In this document: positions 22,767-33,644 of the stretch, piece after piece
How positions within the stretch are numbered: the first letter of the stretch is position 1
How the letters are laid out: the number at the start of each line of letters is the position of its first letter
Source: Spinacia oleracea
Lineage: Eukaryota; Streptophyta; Magnoliopsida; Caryophyllales; Amaranthaceae
Length of the DNA: 64,000 nt
Direction: 5' to 3'
Assembly: GCF_020520425.1 (NCBI RefSeq)
Contig: NC_079489.1
Coordinates: 83,396,810-83,460,809 of the forward strand
Notes under the pieces: generated by a model
The model's database searches: none
Told to the model about the DNA's origin: nothing
Seen by the model: only the letters and a program-made list of their open reading frames with translations
Program-made: the position numbers and the translations under genes

Positions 22767-25167
22767 AGCCACTTTTCTCTATCTTGACTGGTTCTGGTTT
22801 GGCTGGTTTACTCTCATTGGCGGCTAGCAGTTCTTCTTTATGCTTTCTTTTGCTTTTGGCTTCGGCCGAATCTTTCTTCCATGCTGACGGGTTGAGGGTT
22901 GTGAGGTAACAGTCTCTTTCTTGCTGTTGGTCTCCATGTATGGTTCCTATCGCCCCATCATTGCATACAACTTCAAAAGCATCAGATGGGTGACGACTAC
23001 TGCTTTAATCTTGTTCATGGTGGGTCGTCCCAAGATGACGTTGTATGCTGTCAAGTCCTTAACAATTAGGAAGTTCACTTCCATCTTCCGTCCATTTTTT
23101 TTATCCCTAATTCGAACCGGCAAAGTGATGACGCCTACAGGGTGTATAATGCTTCCCCCAAAACCAATGATGGGATAATGTATGCTCTCCATGGTTTTGG
23201 GGTCATGTGCTAGGAGGTTGAGGCATTCCATGCTCATTATGTCAGACGAGCTCCCCGTGTCTATTAAGATGCGCTTCACCCTCATATTGGATATTTTGAA
23301 CTCGACCACAATAGGATCATCATGCGGAGTGGCTACTCGTCCACCATCCGACTCACATATCTCGATCCGTGGGAATGGGTTCAGAGGTGACTTTCCTGAC
23401 AGCATTACCTGCCCTAGGCGGCGAGCATAATCTTTCTGCCCCCTCATGGTGGGTTCTCCAGCGGCTGGTCCCCCAGATATGACGGCTACAAACCCCCCTT
23501 CACTGTGTTGTCCCTCTATAGGTGAGACAGGTGACTTGTTCTTTTTGTACTGGTTTTTTCCAAAGCCGTGAGCATTCCTCTGTAAGTAGTTCTTGAGGTG
23601 TCCTTTGGAGGCTAGGCCGTCTAGAGCTCTCTTCAAGCTTCTACAGTTCTTGGTTTCATGCCCTGTGTCTTCATGGAACTGGCAATACAACTTAGGGTCT
23701 CGACTCTCAGCAGGAGACTTTATGGGGAAAGGTCGTTCAAGGTCAAACCTGGTTCCGACGTCTTTCAGTATCGTGAGGAGATCTGTGTTATACTCGAAAT
23801 ATTCCCTTTCTTGTGGACGTTCTCTCTTGTGTCCAGGAGAATTGGTATCATGCTCTTTCGAGAGAACCCAAGTACCATTTACTCGTGGGGCTTTTCGGTC
23901 TATTTTGTCTTTCTTCCCTGAGGAATCTGTTGCTTCTAAAGTCCTTCCATCTTTTGACGAACTGCATATTTCTGTTGCATGGATAAATGCTTCGGCCTCG
24001 TCCAAAACTTCGGCCATAGTCCGCACACTTTTCTTGACTAGGTCAAACTTAAAGGATCCCTTCTTCAATCCCCTGATAAAATTATCGAAGGAGACGCCGT
24101 CGGGCAAATCTGGGATCTGTCCGGCCTCTAGGTTGAAACGTTTCACATAGCTTCTTAGTGATTCATCTTTCCCCTGTTGAATTCGTCCCAAGTGCATACT
24201 TGTTTTCCTTTCTTCCTTGTTTGCCATGAACCTAGTGGAGAACAGAGTTTGCAGTTCGTTGAAAGAGGCAATTGACCCTGGGGGTAGTCGCTCAAACCAC
24301 TTAGACGCTACCCCTTTGAGAGTGGCCGGGAAATATTCGCACCAAGTGGCTTCATTGGTTCCTTGAACATACATATGATGACGTTATGCAACTAAGTGCA
24401 TATCGGGATCGTTGGTACCGTCATAGGCTTCAATGGTAGGAGTTTTTACCTTAGGCTCTTTTGGGGCATTCATGATATCCTCGGAGATGGGAGTACTCAT
24501 GTGCCTTAGCGTTATATTATTAAACCCTTGATGAATGTGGTAAGTTGGTTCACGATGGCTGGAGAGCAGGCGGGGACGCAGGCTTACCCTGTTGGGCGTT
24601 ATCTGGGTCTGTCCTCGAGTAGAGGGGTAAAATGGCGGATCTTCCATCACAGGGGTGGACCCAGTGTCTGATAGTTCAGATTCAGCTTCATAATATTCTT
24701 GACGCCACGAGGCGGGCCGTAAGACGGCTGGTGGGTTTCCCCTAGATGGTGGTCGTATGACTTGGTCCCTTCGAGGTAGACAAGTTGGGAGGCCGCGGTC
24801 AATCCCCGAGCGCTCAGGCACAGGGCTGATTCCACGGCATTCTGTTTATCCGATTGACGCCCAGACTGAGGGGCCTCTGTGGAGCCGTCCTCTCAGTGCT
24901 GTAGATTAGTATATTTTTCCGAATTTCATCTTGCAATGTGGTGCTCATCTGCTGTCGAAAGGTTTGGTTCATTTGATGTTGGAATCGTGCTAAGATCTCG
25001 CGTAGCGACCCCACCGAGACTGGCAAGTCCAAATTCTCATCCAGCACGGCATCTCGGACGCTGGGGCTTAGGTGGCCACCCGACGGAGACGCTTCCACAA
25101 TTGGTTCTTCCTCTACGACCACCTCAGCTTCCTGCACCCGACGTGGCGTTCTTTTAGGCCACATCAT
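22767..25167 (-). pseudogene. Tat-type gag-protease of element H, broken
   Basis: Gag starts at 25167 (MMWPKRTPRRVQEAE) and is interrupted by a frameshift near 24835 and an in-frame TAA at about 24384. The main open part (24374-22947, 475 residues) has the Gag capsid-like region (ASKWFERLPPGSIASF, LRSYVKRFNLEAGQIPDLP), an atypical zinc-knuckle-like CQFHEDTGHETKNC, and an aspartic protease with LIDTGSSSDIM and VILGRPTMNKIKA. A further frameshift near 22965 leads to DGAIGTIHGDQQQERDCYL and a Lys-rich tail that stops near 22767. That end follows protease directly, with no RT. The three lesions make it non-functional. Confidence 0.85.
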
Positions 25168-25234
25168 AAATAATAAGTAATATAATAATATAAATATAAA
25201 TAATAAGTACTCTGTAATATAATAATATAAGTAC

Positions 25235-25279
<45 letters not shown>

Positions 25280-25500
25280 GTTAAATTGAATTGAATTAAA
25301 CTGAATTAAACTGAACTGAACTGAATGCTCCTGAACTGAACTGAACTGAACTGAACTGAATGCTCCTAAACTAAACTAAGCTTAACTGAACTGAACTGAA
25401 TGCTCCTGAACTGAACTGAACTGAACTGAACTCAATGCTCCTAAACTAAACTGAGCTTAACTGAACTGAACTGAATGCTCCTAAACTGAACTGAACTGCC
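25168..25500. repeat. (ATT)n microsatellite and CTGAA minisatellite
   Basis: 25168-25285 is AT-rich and ends in about 16 ATT units (25229-25277). 25286-25497 is a higher-order array of CTGAA/ACTGA pentamers separated by TGCTCC, TAAACTAAACT and GAGCTTAA spacers. The larger unit is about 60 bp. No LTR of H is visible here. Confidence 0.9.
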
Positions 25501-25787
25501 AAATAAGTCATGAAACTGAAATTAAGCCAAAAAGAACAGGGCCTTAATATCAGTAATTGGGAAAAAATTTCCAATCAAATGACATTTTCGTAAATAATTG
25601 ATGCTTTTATTACGAAAATTCCATTAAATGTGGGTTAAAGTATAGTGACATGTCATCAAATATGGGCCACATGTACGATCATTATTGCATTAATACATCA
25701 ACAACTATATAATATACAGTCAACAACTCGCAATATACAATAAGCTTCTACTAATAAACAATCCACAACTATAAATATACAGTCAAT

Positions 25788-25895
25788 GAGAGTGATGGAT
25801 AGCTCAGTTGGTTAGAGCTTCCATCCCGGTTCCAAGTGATCCTGGGATCGATTCTCATCCCCGCCCTTGTGGCTCATTTGCACCCAAAAAAAAAA
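25788..25895 (+). mobile_element. tRNA-derived SINE-like insertion
   Basis: About 108 bp with an A box (TAGCTCAGTTGG at 25800), a B box-like GGATCGATTCTC (25845-25856) and a terminal A run (25886-25895). It is flanked by ATACAGTCAAT (25777-25787) and ATGCAGTCAAT (25898-25908), an 11-bp duplication with one mismatch. The host repeat also contains CAGTCAA motifs, so the duplication is suggestive rather than decisive. Confidence 0.65.
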
Positions 25896-25956
25896 TTATG
25901 CAGTCAATCACTTACCAATAAACAATATTGCATTTTAGTAATTCATTAGCAATCAT

Positions 25957-26776
25957 CACTACAAGAAATGGTACTATTAACGACGGGAAATCCCGTCGCT
26001 AAAGGTCAATAATTGTTGGTTAACGACGGGATTTTCCGTCCCGAACCCGTCATAAAAGGGGGCCGTCGTTAATGGAAAATCCCGTCGTTAACCCGTCGTA
26101 AAAGACATTTGCGACAGTTATTCCCGTCTTTTTTGGGTTGTTATCCCCGTCGCAAAAGCCCTTTTGCGACGGGATTTTTACCCGTCGTTATTAGATTGTC
26201 ATAAAATATACAAAATTTTGTAGTATAATTAGAGCACGTAAAAACGAACGTAGAATACAAAGTACAATGGAGTACATGTATAAATATATGTATAAACTCA
26301 TCGTAGTATTAGGTTTACGGCTTACATGTAAATGTTAAATATGGAGATGGGTCGCGCCCGTCATTAAGAGAAAGATTCCGCTTAATAAGTCTAAATGAAG
26401 GTTCCAACTTAATTAAAATTAACCATATGACGATAAGGAGATTGAGTAGCACCTTAGCCTTAATTATAAAGTGATAATTCTCTCTTCTTTTGTCAATAAG
26501 GGACACTACATGTGTTATTTGGGAGGTTAACACTACTAGAATTGTATCTTTAATGACAACCTAATAGCGCGACATATTAAAAATCTCGTCGAACAACCAA
26601 ACAAAGATTGGAACAACCGTCCCAAAATCATTTAAGACGGGTTAACGACAGGCTTTTCCATTAACGACTGCCCCCTTTTATGACAGATTCGTGACATGAA
26701 TTCCCGTCATTAATCAACGATTATTGGCCTTTAGCAACGAGATTTCCCGTCGTTAATGTTACAATTTCTTGTAGTG
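25957..26776. mobile_element. Non-autonomous CACTA transposon, 820 bp
   Basis: It begins CACTACAAGAAATGGTA and ends in the inverted TTTCTTGTAGTG; the flanking 3-bp duplication is CAT (25954-25956 and 26777-26779). Subterminal repeats AACGACGGG and CCCGTCGTTA occur many times in both orientations at both ends, as in En/Spm-type elements. No transposase is encoded. Confidence 0.95.
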
Positions 26777-27062
26777 CATAAAATATATAGTCAACGATAA
26801 GTGGTATCCAATTAACACCGAGTAATATCTATGCAGTCAATAACTACAAATATACAGTCAACACCTAACATTATACCACCTACAGTTTTCAAGCAAAATA
26901 TTTACGAAAATGCCATTTGATTGAAAATTCTAATCACTGAGATTAACTCGGAATTTCTCCAACTTATGTAATTGTAACCTGAACCTAACCCTTTAAAAAC
27001 ACGAAAAACAATCCCCTTAATTGTCATATCAAGTGGCATTGTCGTAATTATAATGAAAAATA

Positions 27063-27330
27063 CACTCCCTTTGTATTTAAAATGAGATACACTTTGACTG
27101 ACACCTAATTTTAAAAGAGTGAGTTGAATTTATTAAAATAAGATGAAAATGGGATAGTGGGTGAATTATTTATTATAGTAAAAAGATGATGTGAGTAAGT
27201 GTGGGGACCACAAGAAAGAGAGAAATATTAATATAATGGAAGTAGGGACCACAACATATCAAAACAGGAAAGTGTATCTCTTTTTAAACTACGACCGTTT
27301 AAGAAAAGTGTATCTCTTTTTAAAATACAG
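27063..27330. mobile_element. Stowaway/mariner-like MITE
   Basis: The left end CACTCCCTTTGTATTTAAAA is adjacent to TA. The right part carries the inverse of GAGATACACTT, as AAGTGTATCTCTTTTTAAA, twice in succession. The interior has the GGGACCACAA and AGAGAGAAATATTAATATAA stretches common to this MITE type. The right border is approximate. Confidence 0.6.
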
Positions 27331-28395
27331 ATATAATACAATCTAAATATTTAGATTGTATATTTTGATAATTTATTTACGAAAATAACCTTTAATATGT
27401 TTCACTCGCCAATCATGAAAATTGATTGGGTGGAGCTCGCAAGAAACCCCCATATTTTTCTTAAGAATAGTTAAATGATTGTCCTACCCTTATATTCCTT
27501 TTTTAAAATACATGGTTTTCTCTTAAGAATAGTAAAACTACTGAAATATCCTTTCCTCCTTTGTCCCTTCCATTCAATAAACCCTAATTCTCATCTTCCC
27601 ACCCAGTTGCTTTCTCTCTCCTCATTTTTCTTCCCCTTTCCGTTCAATGGACCCTAACTCTCATCTCCCCAATCTGCTCCACACCCACTTCACTGTTTGC
27701 ATTTGATATGTTTTGATGAATATATTACCAAATCTCAAAGGTGAATATCTCTCTTTTTTTCTCTTTTATTTCCGTATGTTTTAATTCTTGCTGATTTTTG
27801 TGCAATTTCAATTTTTCGATGGTGAATTCTTACTGATTTATTATTGCTGATATTTTTGTATTATTGAGATTTTTGTATGATGAATTCTTGCTAATTTTTG
27901 TATTATTGGGTTTTGTCGATCTATGATGATTTATTTTTCTAAGCTTGTGTTTCTGGAGTTAAAATCCAACGTGTGCGTACTTTGCTACAAATATAATTTG
28001 ATTGAATCAATGTTGTGTTTTATTTTTTTGGGTCACTGTTCAATCGTTTTGTGGATTTAACGGTTTCTTTTATTCTATTTATTTGTTTGATTAAGTTTTG
28101 ATTAGAGTGTTAATATGTATTATGGCTTGATTTGGTGTACATTATGCTAATGTGAACAACGCGATTGAATTTTATTTGATCATTTGGAATCTTGCCTTGG
28201 ATCATGGGGAATGGAAAAGTTTGGGGACTTTAATATTTTAGGTTATGTCATTCTATCTATTTGCGCTTATAAGTTCGGTTGAATTTAAAGTGACAGGGGC
28301 ACGAGAAGCACTTAATGAGTAATCTATATTGAGTTATCTTAAATGAAAATCCCAGTGTTTATAGGTAGATTATCTAGAATTGAAGTATAATTGTT
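27331..28395. other. AT-rich low-copy-looking sequence, possible broken gene 5' region
   Basis: 27480-27670 is pyrimidine-rich with AACCCTAATTCTCATCTTCC and a second, diverged copy GACCCTAACTCTCATCTCCC ~60 bp downstream, reminiscent of plant 5' untranslated leaders. AAAGGTGAATATCTC at 27738 could be a splice donor followed by T-rich intron-like sequence. No coding exon can be shown. The stretch ends where an LTR fragment begins. Confidence 0.3.
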
Positions 28396-29072
28396 TGTAA
28401 CACCCTAATAATTCCTTACTTTTTATAAAATATTTTCCAACTTAAAACAAAGGAATTACCAAGATATTACCGCCACCGTGATAACGGCTAAGGCTATTTA
28501 CCAGAATTACGCAGCGGAATTAACTAACTTTCAAAACATATCAAATAAATAGTTAATGGTTATTATATTAAAATAAGTTGGAACCTTTGAGGCCCAAATC
28601 CAAAGTATTAAACCATTTGAAAATCCATTAACTATAAGTAGTATTAGTCATGACTATAAATAAAAATAGAGTTTATAAAATACGGAAGAATAAACTCTCG
28701 ACTCAATCCCATGATAACTTCTCCCGCAAGTTATCTCTACAAACCTGCTTTATTATAAATCTACTCCCCAACAACGCAAATGCAATGATGGATCATCATA
28801 GGGTCATTAAGGAAAAGGCCATGACCAGAAGACATGAAGCACGAAGTCAGCAAAAGCTGAGTACGAACAAGGTAGAATAACATTCTATCCTAACATGCTT
28901 CACTCGACAAATTAAATAATCCACATGCAAAAGCCATATAATAAACAGATAAGCATGGAGACAAGACTCGACACTTGACACGACTCTTCACTCACATATT
29001 AATAAAAAGTAGCTTCGAACGGGTAAAGTAAAGTATCCTCAAAAGGAAAGAAAAGGGTGATGGGAGCCAACC
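28396..29072 (-). repeat. Truncated D-family LTR, 3' end, reversed
   Basis: It starts TGTAACACCCTAATAATTCC, the reverse complement of the D LTR terminus (32827-32846). It runs collinear, with divergence, to GATGGGAGCCAACC, which corresponds to about 32215 of the D LTR. About 2.2 kb of the LTR is missing. It ends exactly where another LTR-type sequence begins. Confidence 0.8.
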
Positions 29073-29977
29073 TGTAATACCCCGGAATTTCAAAGCACGA
29101 TTAATTAAGTTTAATTATTTTTATTCGCTTAAAATTCGTTTTAAATCGTAATGTCACATTTTATTAACAAAAGTTTTATTTATAACTTTTAATATTACTT
29201 CACGATTTATTATAAAATTTAATATCGTATTTTCGAGAATAATTACGTTTTAAATATTTCGTAACTTATAAAAGATTTTAAAATAACGTTTTCGTTAACG
29301 ATTTATTCGGAAACTAAATTTAATTATTTGCACTTTATAAATATCATTTTCAGAAATTAATTTAGTCAAAATTGTTATTTAAATTTTGGTTATTAGTAAT
29401 TAAATTCTGAAAATTAGCCCAAAAGTTACTAAACTACCCTTATTAGCACCTAAATGAAACAAAGTCAACCTTCACTTTTCTCTTCTTCTTCCTCACGTCA
29501 CTTTGGCCATGGGAGTCAAAAGCTCAACTTTCTACTTGTCACCACCTCAAGGCAACTCAATCTACTTGTCACCACCATATTGCAATTCAAATCTTACTCA
29601 TCAAACCTACTTGAATATCTGGAAATCTAGAACTAGGATAGCTCATCTTATTCATCAATTTCCTTGATTCAATCTCTTCCACTTGTCAATACAATCAATC
29701 TGAGTTGTTGCATCTATAAAGCTCCATAACAACTATAAATAGCTTTTCAATCACCCCCAAATGCCACCCAAATCAGATTAACAATTTCAATTTTGATTTT
29801 TAAATTTCTAATTTACCTCCTAAAACCACCACCACCACCTTGACTGCCGCCAGTCGCCACCACCACTGACCGCCTCCACCACAACCCCAACAACTCAGAA
29901 CCACCACCACCACCCTTCGCCGCCCCTTTCCCCGCGCCCAACCTCCCCTTCGTCGTCCCTCTCCTCCGCGCCCAACC
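29073..29977 (+). repeat. Truncated LTR fragment of another gypsy family (E)
   Basis: It begins TGTAATACCCCGGAATTTC, the typical start of chromovirus LTRs, and is followed by AT-rich U3-like sequence. It ends in a GC-rich Pro/Ser-coding stretch (ACCACCACCACCTTGACTGC, later CGCGCCCAACC). There is no CA terminus; it stops at the start of the D LTR. CAACC precedes both this LTR start and the D LTR start. Confidence 0.5.
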
Positions 29978-32846
29978 TGTAATACCTCGTATTTTTATAA
30001 TATTTATAAGTATATTTTATTATATTTATAAAGCATTTTACGATTTATTAACATTTAAATAATATTTAAATGCATTTTATTTAATGTATTTTAATTAATT
30101 AGAATATTTATTATTTTAATTAATTACGAAACGAATTTAATTCTTGAGTCGGGAAATTAAATGAGTTGCAAATGATTTTTTAAAGCTTCGGGTTTTAAAT
30201 AAAAAGTCCAATTCGTTTTACTAAACGAGCCCAATCAAAAGAGTTTAATTTAAATCCTAAGCTAGCCCAAATCATTTATTTCCTAAGCCCAACTCAAATC
30301 TCCTAAGCCTAGCCCATCAAGGGATTAGGGAGCCTATAAATAGGGCTCCCCCATCATTAAATGACCCCCTATTTTGTCATAAAATCTTTTCTCTCTTTCT
30401 TGCCCAACACTCCTCTTTCTCTCTCCTCCTTGCTCGTTCGGCCCTCGTCCCGCACACGAGTGCCCGCTGCTGCTCGTGCCCCTTGCACGGCACAACGCCC
30501 ATCCCCCTCGCTGCTCGTGCCCCTATGTTGTGTGGTGCTGCCTCTGCTGCCTTCCCTCGCCCAGCCGTACGCCCACACTCCCTCTCTCTCTCGCCCTCGC
30601 GCCCACACTCCCTCACTCCCTTCGCCCGCGCCAGCGCGCTGCTCCCCTCTCGCCAGCATTGCTGCGAGCCCCTGCTGCCCGTTCCTCTTCGTCGCTGCAC
30701 ACACGCCCACGAGTGGTGCGTTATGTGTTGACGTTGTTGTTTGTTCATTCGTTGTTCAATCTTTTTTGCCCAATCACATTAATTCGTGGTTGTTCCGTGC
30801 TATAGGCCGGATTGGTATAATTCTCTTCTTCCTTACCTATTTTAAATTATTATATTAATATTGTTTTGAGTAATTAAAATGCTGGGAACCGGTTATGAAT
30901 ACCGTGGTTTGAGGATTTGCGTGTTGTGATTCATTAGGCTTGTTTTAATTATTAAAGGATAAATTTTCAGATTTGTTTATTGAATAAAGTATTGATTTTT
31001 ATGATGATAAGCTAGTGTTATTGGGATTTTCAAGTTAGGGTTTTAACCTAGACCTAATGAGTCAATTGATTAGCATAATTAGGTGATCGATGATTTTAAT
31101 TATGATAATCAATTATATTTTCAGATTTGAATAAAGGTTTAAAGTGTCGATTTTTATTGATTTTAAAGGCGGAAAAAGTATGTTTTCGTACTAGGGATTG
31201 ATTTTGCAAATTGAGACGTTTTTATTATTGAAAAACGATTGAATTCTAAAGTCTAAAGGAGGTTTTAAATTTTATAAAGTTGCTGGAAATTTAATGAACA
31301 TGGAAATAATTTAAGTTTCACTATTTTGATGATAGGAGGTGATTTCTAGTTGAGTGCTCGTTATTGCAAAGTGGCCCCTACGCTTAGGTATTCAAGGTAC
31401 GTACAAGTCTAGGGCGACCACACCTTTTGTCAATGACATTACATGATTGTTGATGATGTGAATTACATTATGTGGAATCATGTTTATTATGGTGAACGAG
31501 CATGTGATTTGTGATGTTGGATTTATTGGATCAATTGTTGAACAAGCATGTTGGAATTATTATGAGTATGGATTTCATTGTCAATCATGTTGTTCAATAT
31601 TTATGCATGTATGGTTTATTTCACATGCAAGGGATGGATTATTTATTTGTATGCTATTGTACGGGATGTCTAGCATATTTTGAGCCAATTATTCGTACTT
31701 CGTTGTACTATTTATTTTACCACATGTGAAGGGTTAGCTCACGTAAGCCACCGCACATGTAGGGTTCAGTTGGGAATATTATGTATGAAATGAATTAGGA
31801 TTTGTCGTGCAAGGGCACAACCCTCATGTTAATGTGCATGATGTGGAGTCTCACTTTGGTGAGGAGGAACATGGTAGTAATATCACAAGTGTCTTGCCTT
31901 GTTGATCACAAGTCCTAAAGCATTTAAAATAAGATTGTTTTGGTTGTTGTTTATTAATTGTATGTGTGCATGTTGGTGAGTCTTGAGTTCGCCTTTTATA
32001 AAATATTAATAAACGTAAAGTGCAACCAGAACAAACTTCAAAACTCTTGGAACGTATATACCTTGAGTATGAACAATGGGGGGAGTCTTGCCGGAAAGCT
32101 CGTACTCCTACTAATGATACAAGACGTTGTTTCATTTATATTATGCGCAGGAATTCCGTCGGTATGGCCCGACACTCGGTATGGCCCGATTTTTTTATTA
32201 TATATTTGGTGTATGGTTGGCTCCCATCACCTTTTCCCTTTGTGGATTATGCTTTTGGCCCTTTCGAAGCTTATTCTAATTAAATTGTGAGTCAAGAGTC
32301 GAGTCTTGTATTCAGGATTGATTGTTTATTATTATATGGCTTTTGCATGTTGATTAGTACTTAGTGAGTGATGCATGTTTTAGTTTCATTCACCCTATGC
32401 TTGTAAGTACTCAGCTTTTGCTGACTACGTGCTTTGTGTGTTTTGGTTATGGCCTTTGCCTTAATGACCCTTTGATGATCTATCATTTGCACTTGCATTG
32501 ATGGGGAGTAGAATAAAATAGCAGGTTGGTTGATCGGAATCATGTGGCTTGGGATGATCGAGAGAGTTGCATGTTTTCGTATTTTGAACTATTTAATAAT
32601 ACTTTAATTATGTTTGAAATGTTTGAATTATTTATACTTTGGGTTTTGGGCCATTATGGTTCCAAATTGTAGGAGGCCTCGATATTCTATTAATTATGTT
32701 TTTAAAAGTTAGTTGACATTAATTTCCGCTGCGTAATTCTGGTAATAGCCTTAACCGTTATCACGGTGGCGGTAATACTTTAGTAATTCCTTTATTTTAA
32801 GTTAGAAAATGGTTTTATAAAAGCAAGGAATTATTAGGGTGTTACA
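29978..32846 (+). repeat. Chromovirus D 5' LTR
   Basis: TG...CA bounded and collinear with 52846-55703 apart from small indels: about 20 bp present here near 30102 and about 18 bp present only in the other copy near 53684. It contains a TATA box and a GC-rich leader block at ~30430-30735. Confidence 0.93.
30334..30342 (+). promoter_or_regulatory. TATA box of D 5' LTR
   Basis: TATAAATAG in the context AGCCTATAAATAGGGCTCC; the 3' LTR copy is at 53177-53185. The expected transcript start (~30365) is next to the conserved ATGACCCCC that opens a Ser/Pro-rich frame. Confidence 0.7.
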
Positions 32847-32849
32847 AAG

Positions 32850-32864
32850 TGGTATTTGCAGAGC
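32850..32864 (+). promoter_or_regulatory. Primer binding site of D (altered)
   Basis: TGGTATTTGCAGAGC lies 3 bp after the LTR end. It resembles the initiator-Met tRNA type PBS TGGTATCAGAGC with a 3-nt insertion. Confidence 0.7.
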
Positions 32865-33644
32865 TCTAGTTTGAGAGCTGCTTTGCATTAACTAATATTG
32901 CAAAGTGGTAAATCCTTAAACTACGATTACGGAACTTTAGGATTTTCGAAAATTAATTTCCTAAAGTCAAAACGTATTATTTTGAGTACTCAATATTTTA
33001 AAGGTCAAATATCAATTATTTTGGGTCGTTTGAAATGAGTTGAAAAGTTGGATTATTACGTAAATTTAATTAAAAATTTTCGATTTTTTTTTTATTTTAT
33101 TCGAAAATTTCGAAAATAATTCGAATTTATTTTAATAATTTCGGAAATTATTTTATTTAAATATCCGAATTATTTTAATTATTGATTTACTTATTTATTT
33201 ATTTATTCGAATATTTTTCGGATTTCTTTTTATTTTATTTTAAATTATCCGAAATTTATTTATTTATTTATTTATTTAATTAATCAATAATTCTTATTAA
33301 TTTTCGATTTTAATTTAAATAATTTCAACTAAGTTAGGAGTTATTTCTTAATTAATTTTGAAAATTAATATTATTTTCAAGTGAGAATTGGGTAGACTAA
33401 GAATGGCATATTAGTCTAAGAATGCATATTATGTGACAATGTGATTTATTAAGTGCCATGAATATGTTCTAACCATGTTTTATCTTGCTTTATGTGATTA
33501 ATTGCATCATATTTCATGTTGAGCATATATGCGTGCATTGAAATTGTATGGCTCCACGAACTATTTATTGTATCCTTTTAGGGTTGGAATTTCTATGGAA
33601 ACGCGTTAGTAAGGCTTTGAGTTGTGAATTTTCAGGAATTAAGG
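32865..33644. other. Leader of chromovirus D
   Basis: AT-rich untranslated leader with many TTTATTTA/TTCGAAA motifs. TTTTCAG at 33631-33637 is a possible splice acceptor just before the first ORF. No gene is seen in it. Confidence 0.6.

Larger units (their letters stand above)
20999..25167 (-). mobile_element. Tat-like retrotransposon H, gag-protease plus antisense ORF, no RT/INT
   Basis: On the minus strand gag-protease runs from 25167 to about 22767. Converging on it from the + strand is the 3' part of a spliced coiled-coil ORF (20999-22132), cut by the insertion of A. Only ~630 bp separates the two, so reverse transcriptase, RNase H and integrase are missing. No LTR of this element lies in the window: the left end is beyond A, and upstream of gag there are only microsatellites. 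Element B has the same arrangement. Confidence 0.7.
25544..26945. mobile_element. Inverted-repeat element (MITE or MULE-like) with nested insertions
   Basis: The left arm 25544-25597 and right arm 26899-26945 are inverted copies sharing CAATCAAATG-CATTTTCGTAAATA and the outer TTAAT-TCAGT-ATT. The AT-rich interior carries repeated ATACAGTCAA motifs on both sides. It is interrupted by a SINE-like insertion and a CACTA element, leaving ~0.45 kb of its own sequence. I could not define the exact termini or target duplication, so the superfamily is open. Confidence 0.6.

Noticed and set aside
25788..25895. Functional tRNA gene
   Set aside because: A and B boxes are present but no acceptor stem pairs; the A tail and flanking duplication fit a SINE better.
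27475..27657. Coding exon at 27475-27657
   Set aside because: Pyrimidine-rich leader-like sequence without domain or splice-supported continuation.
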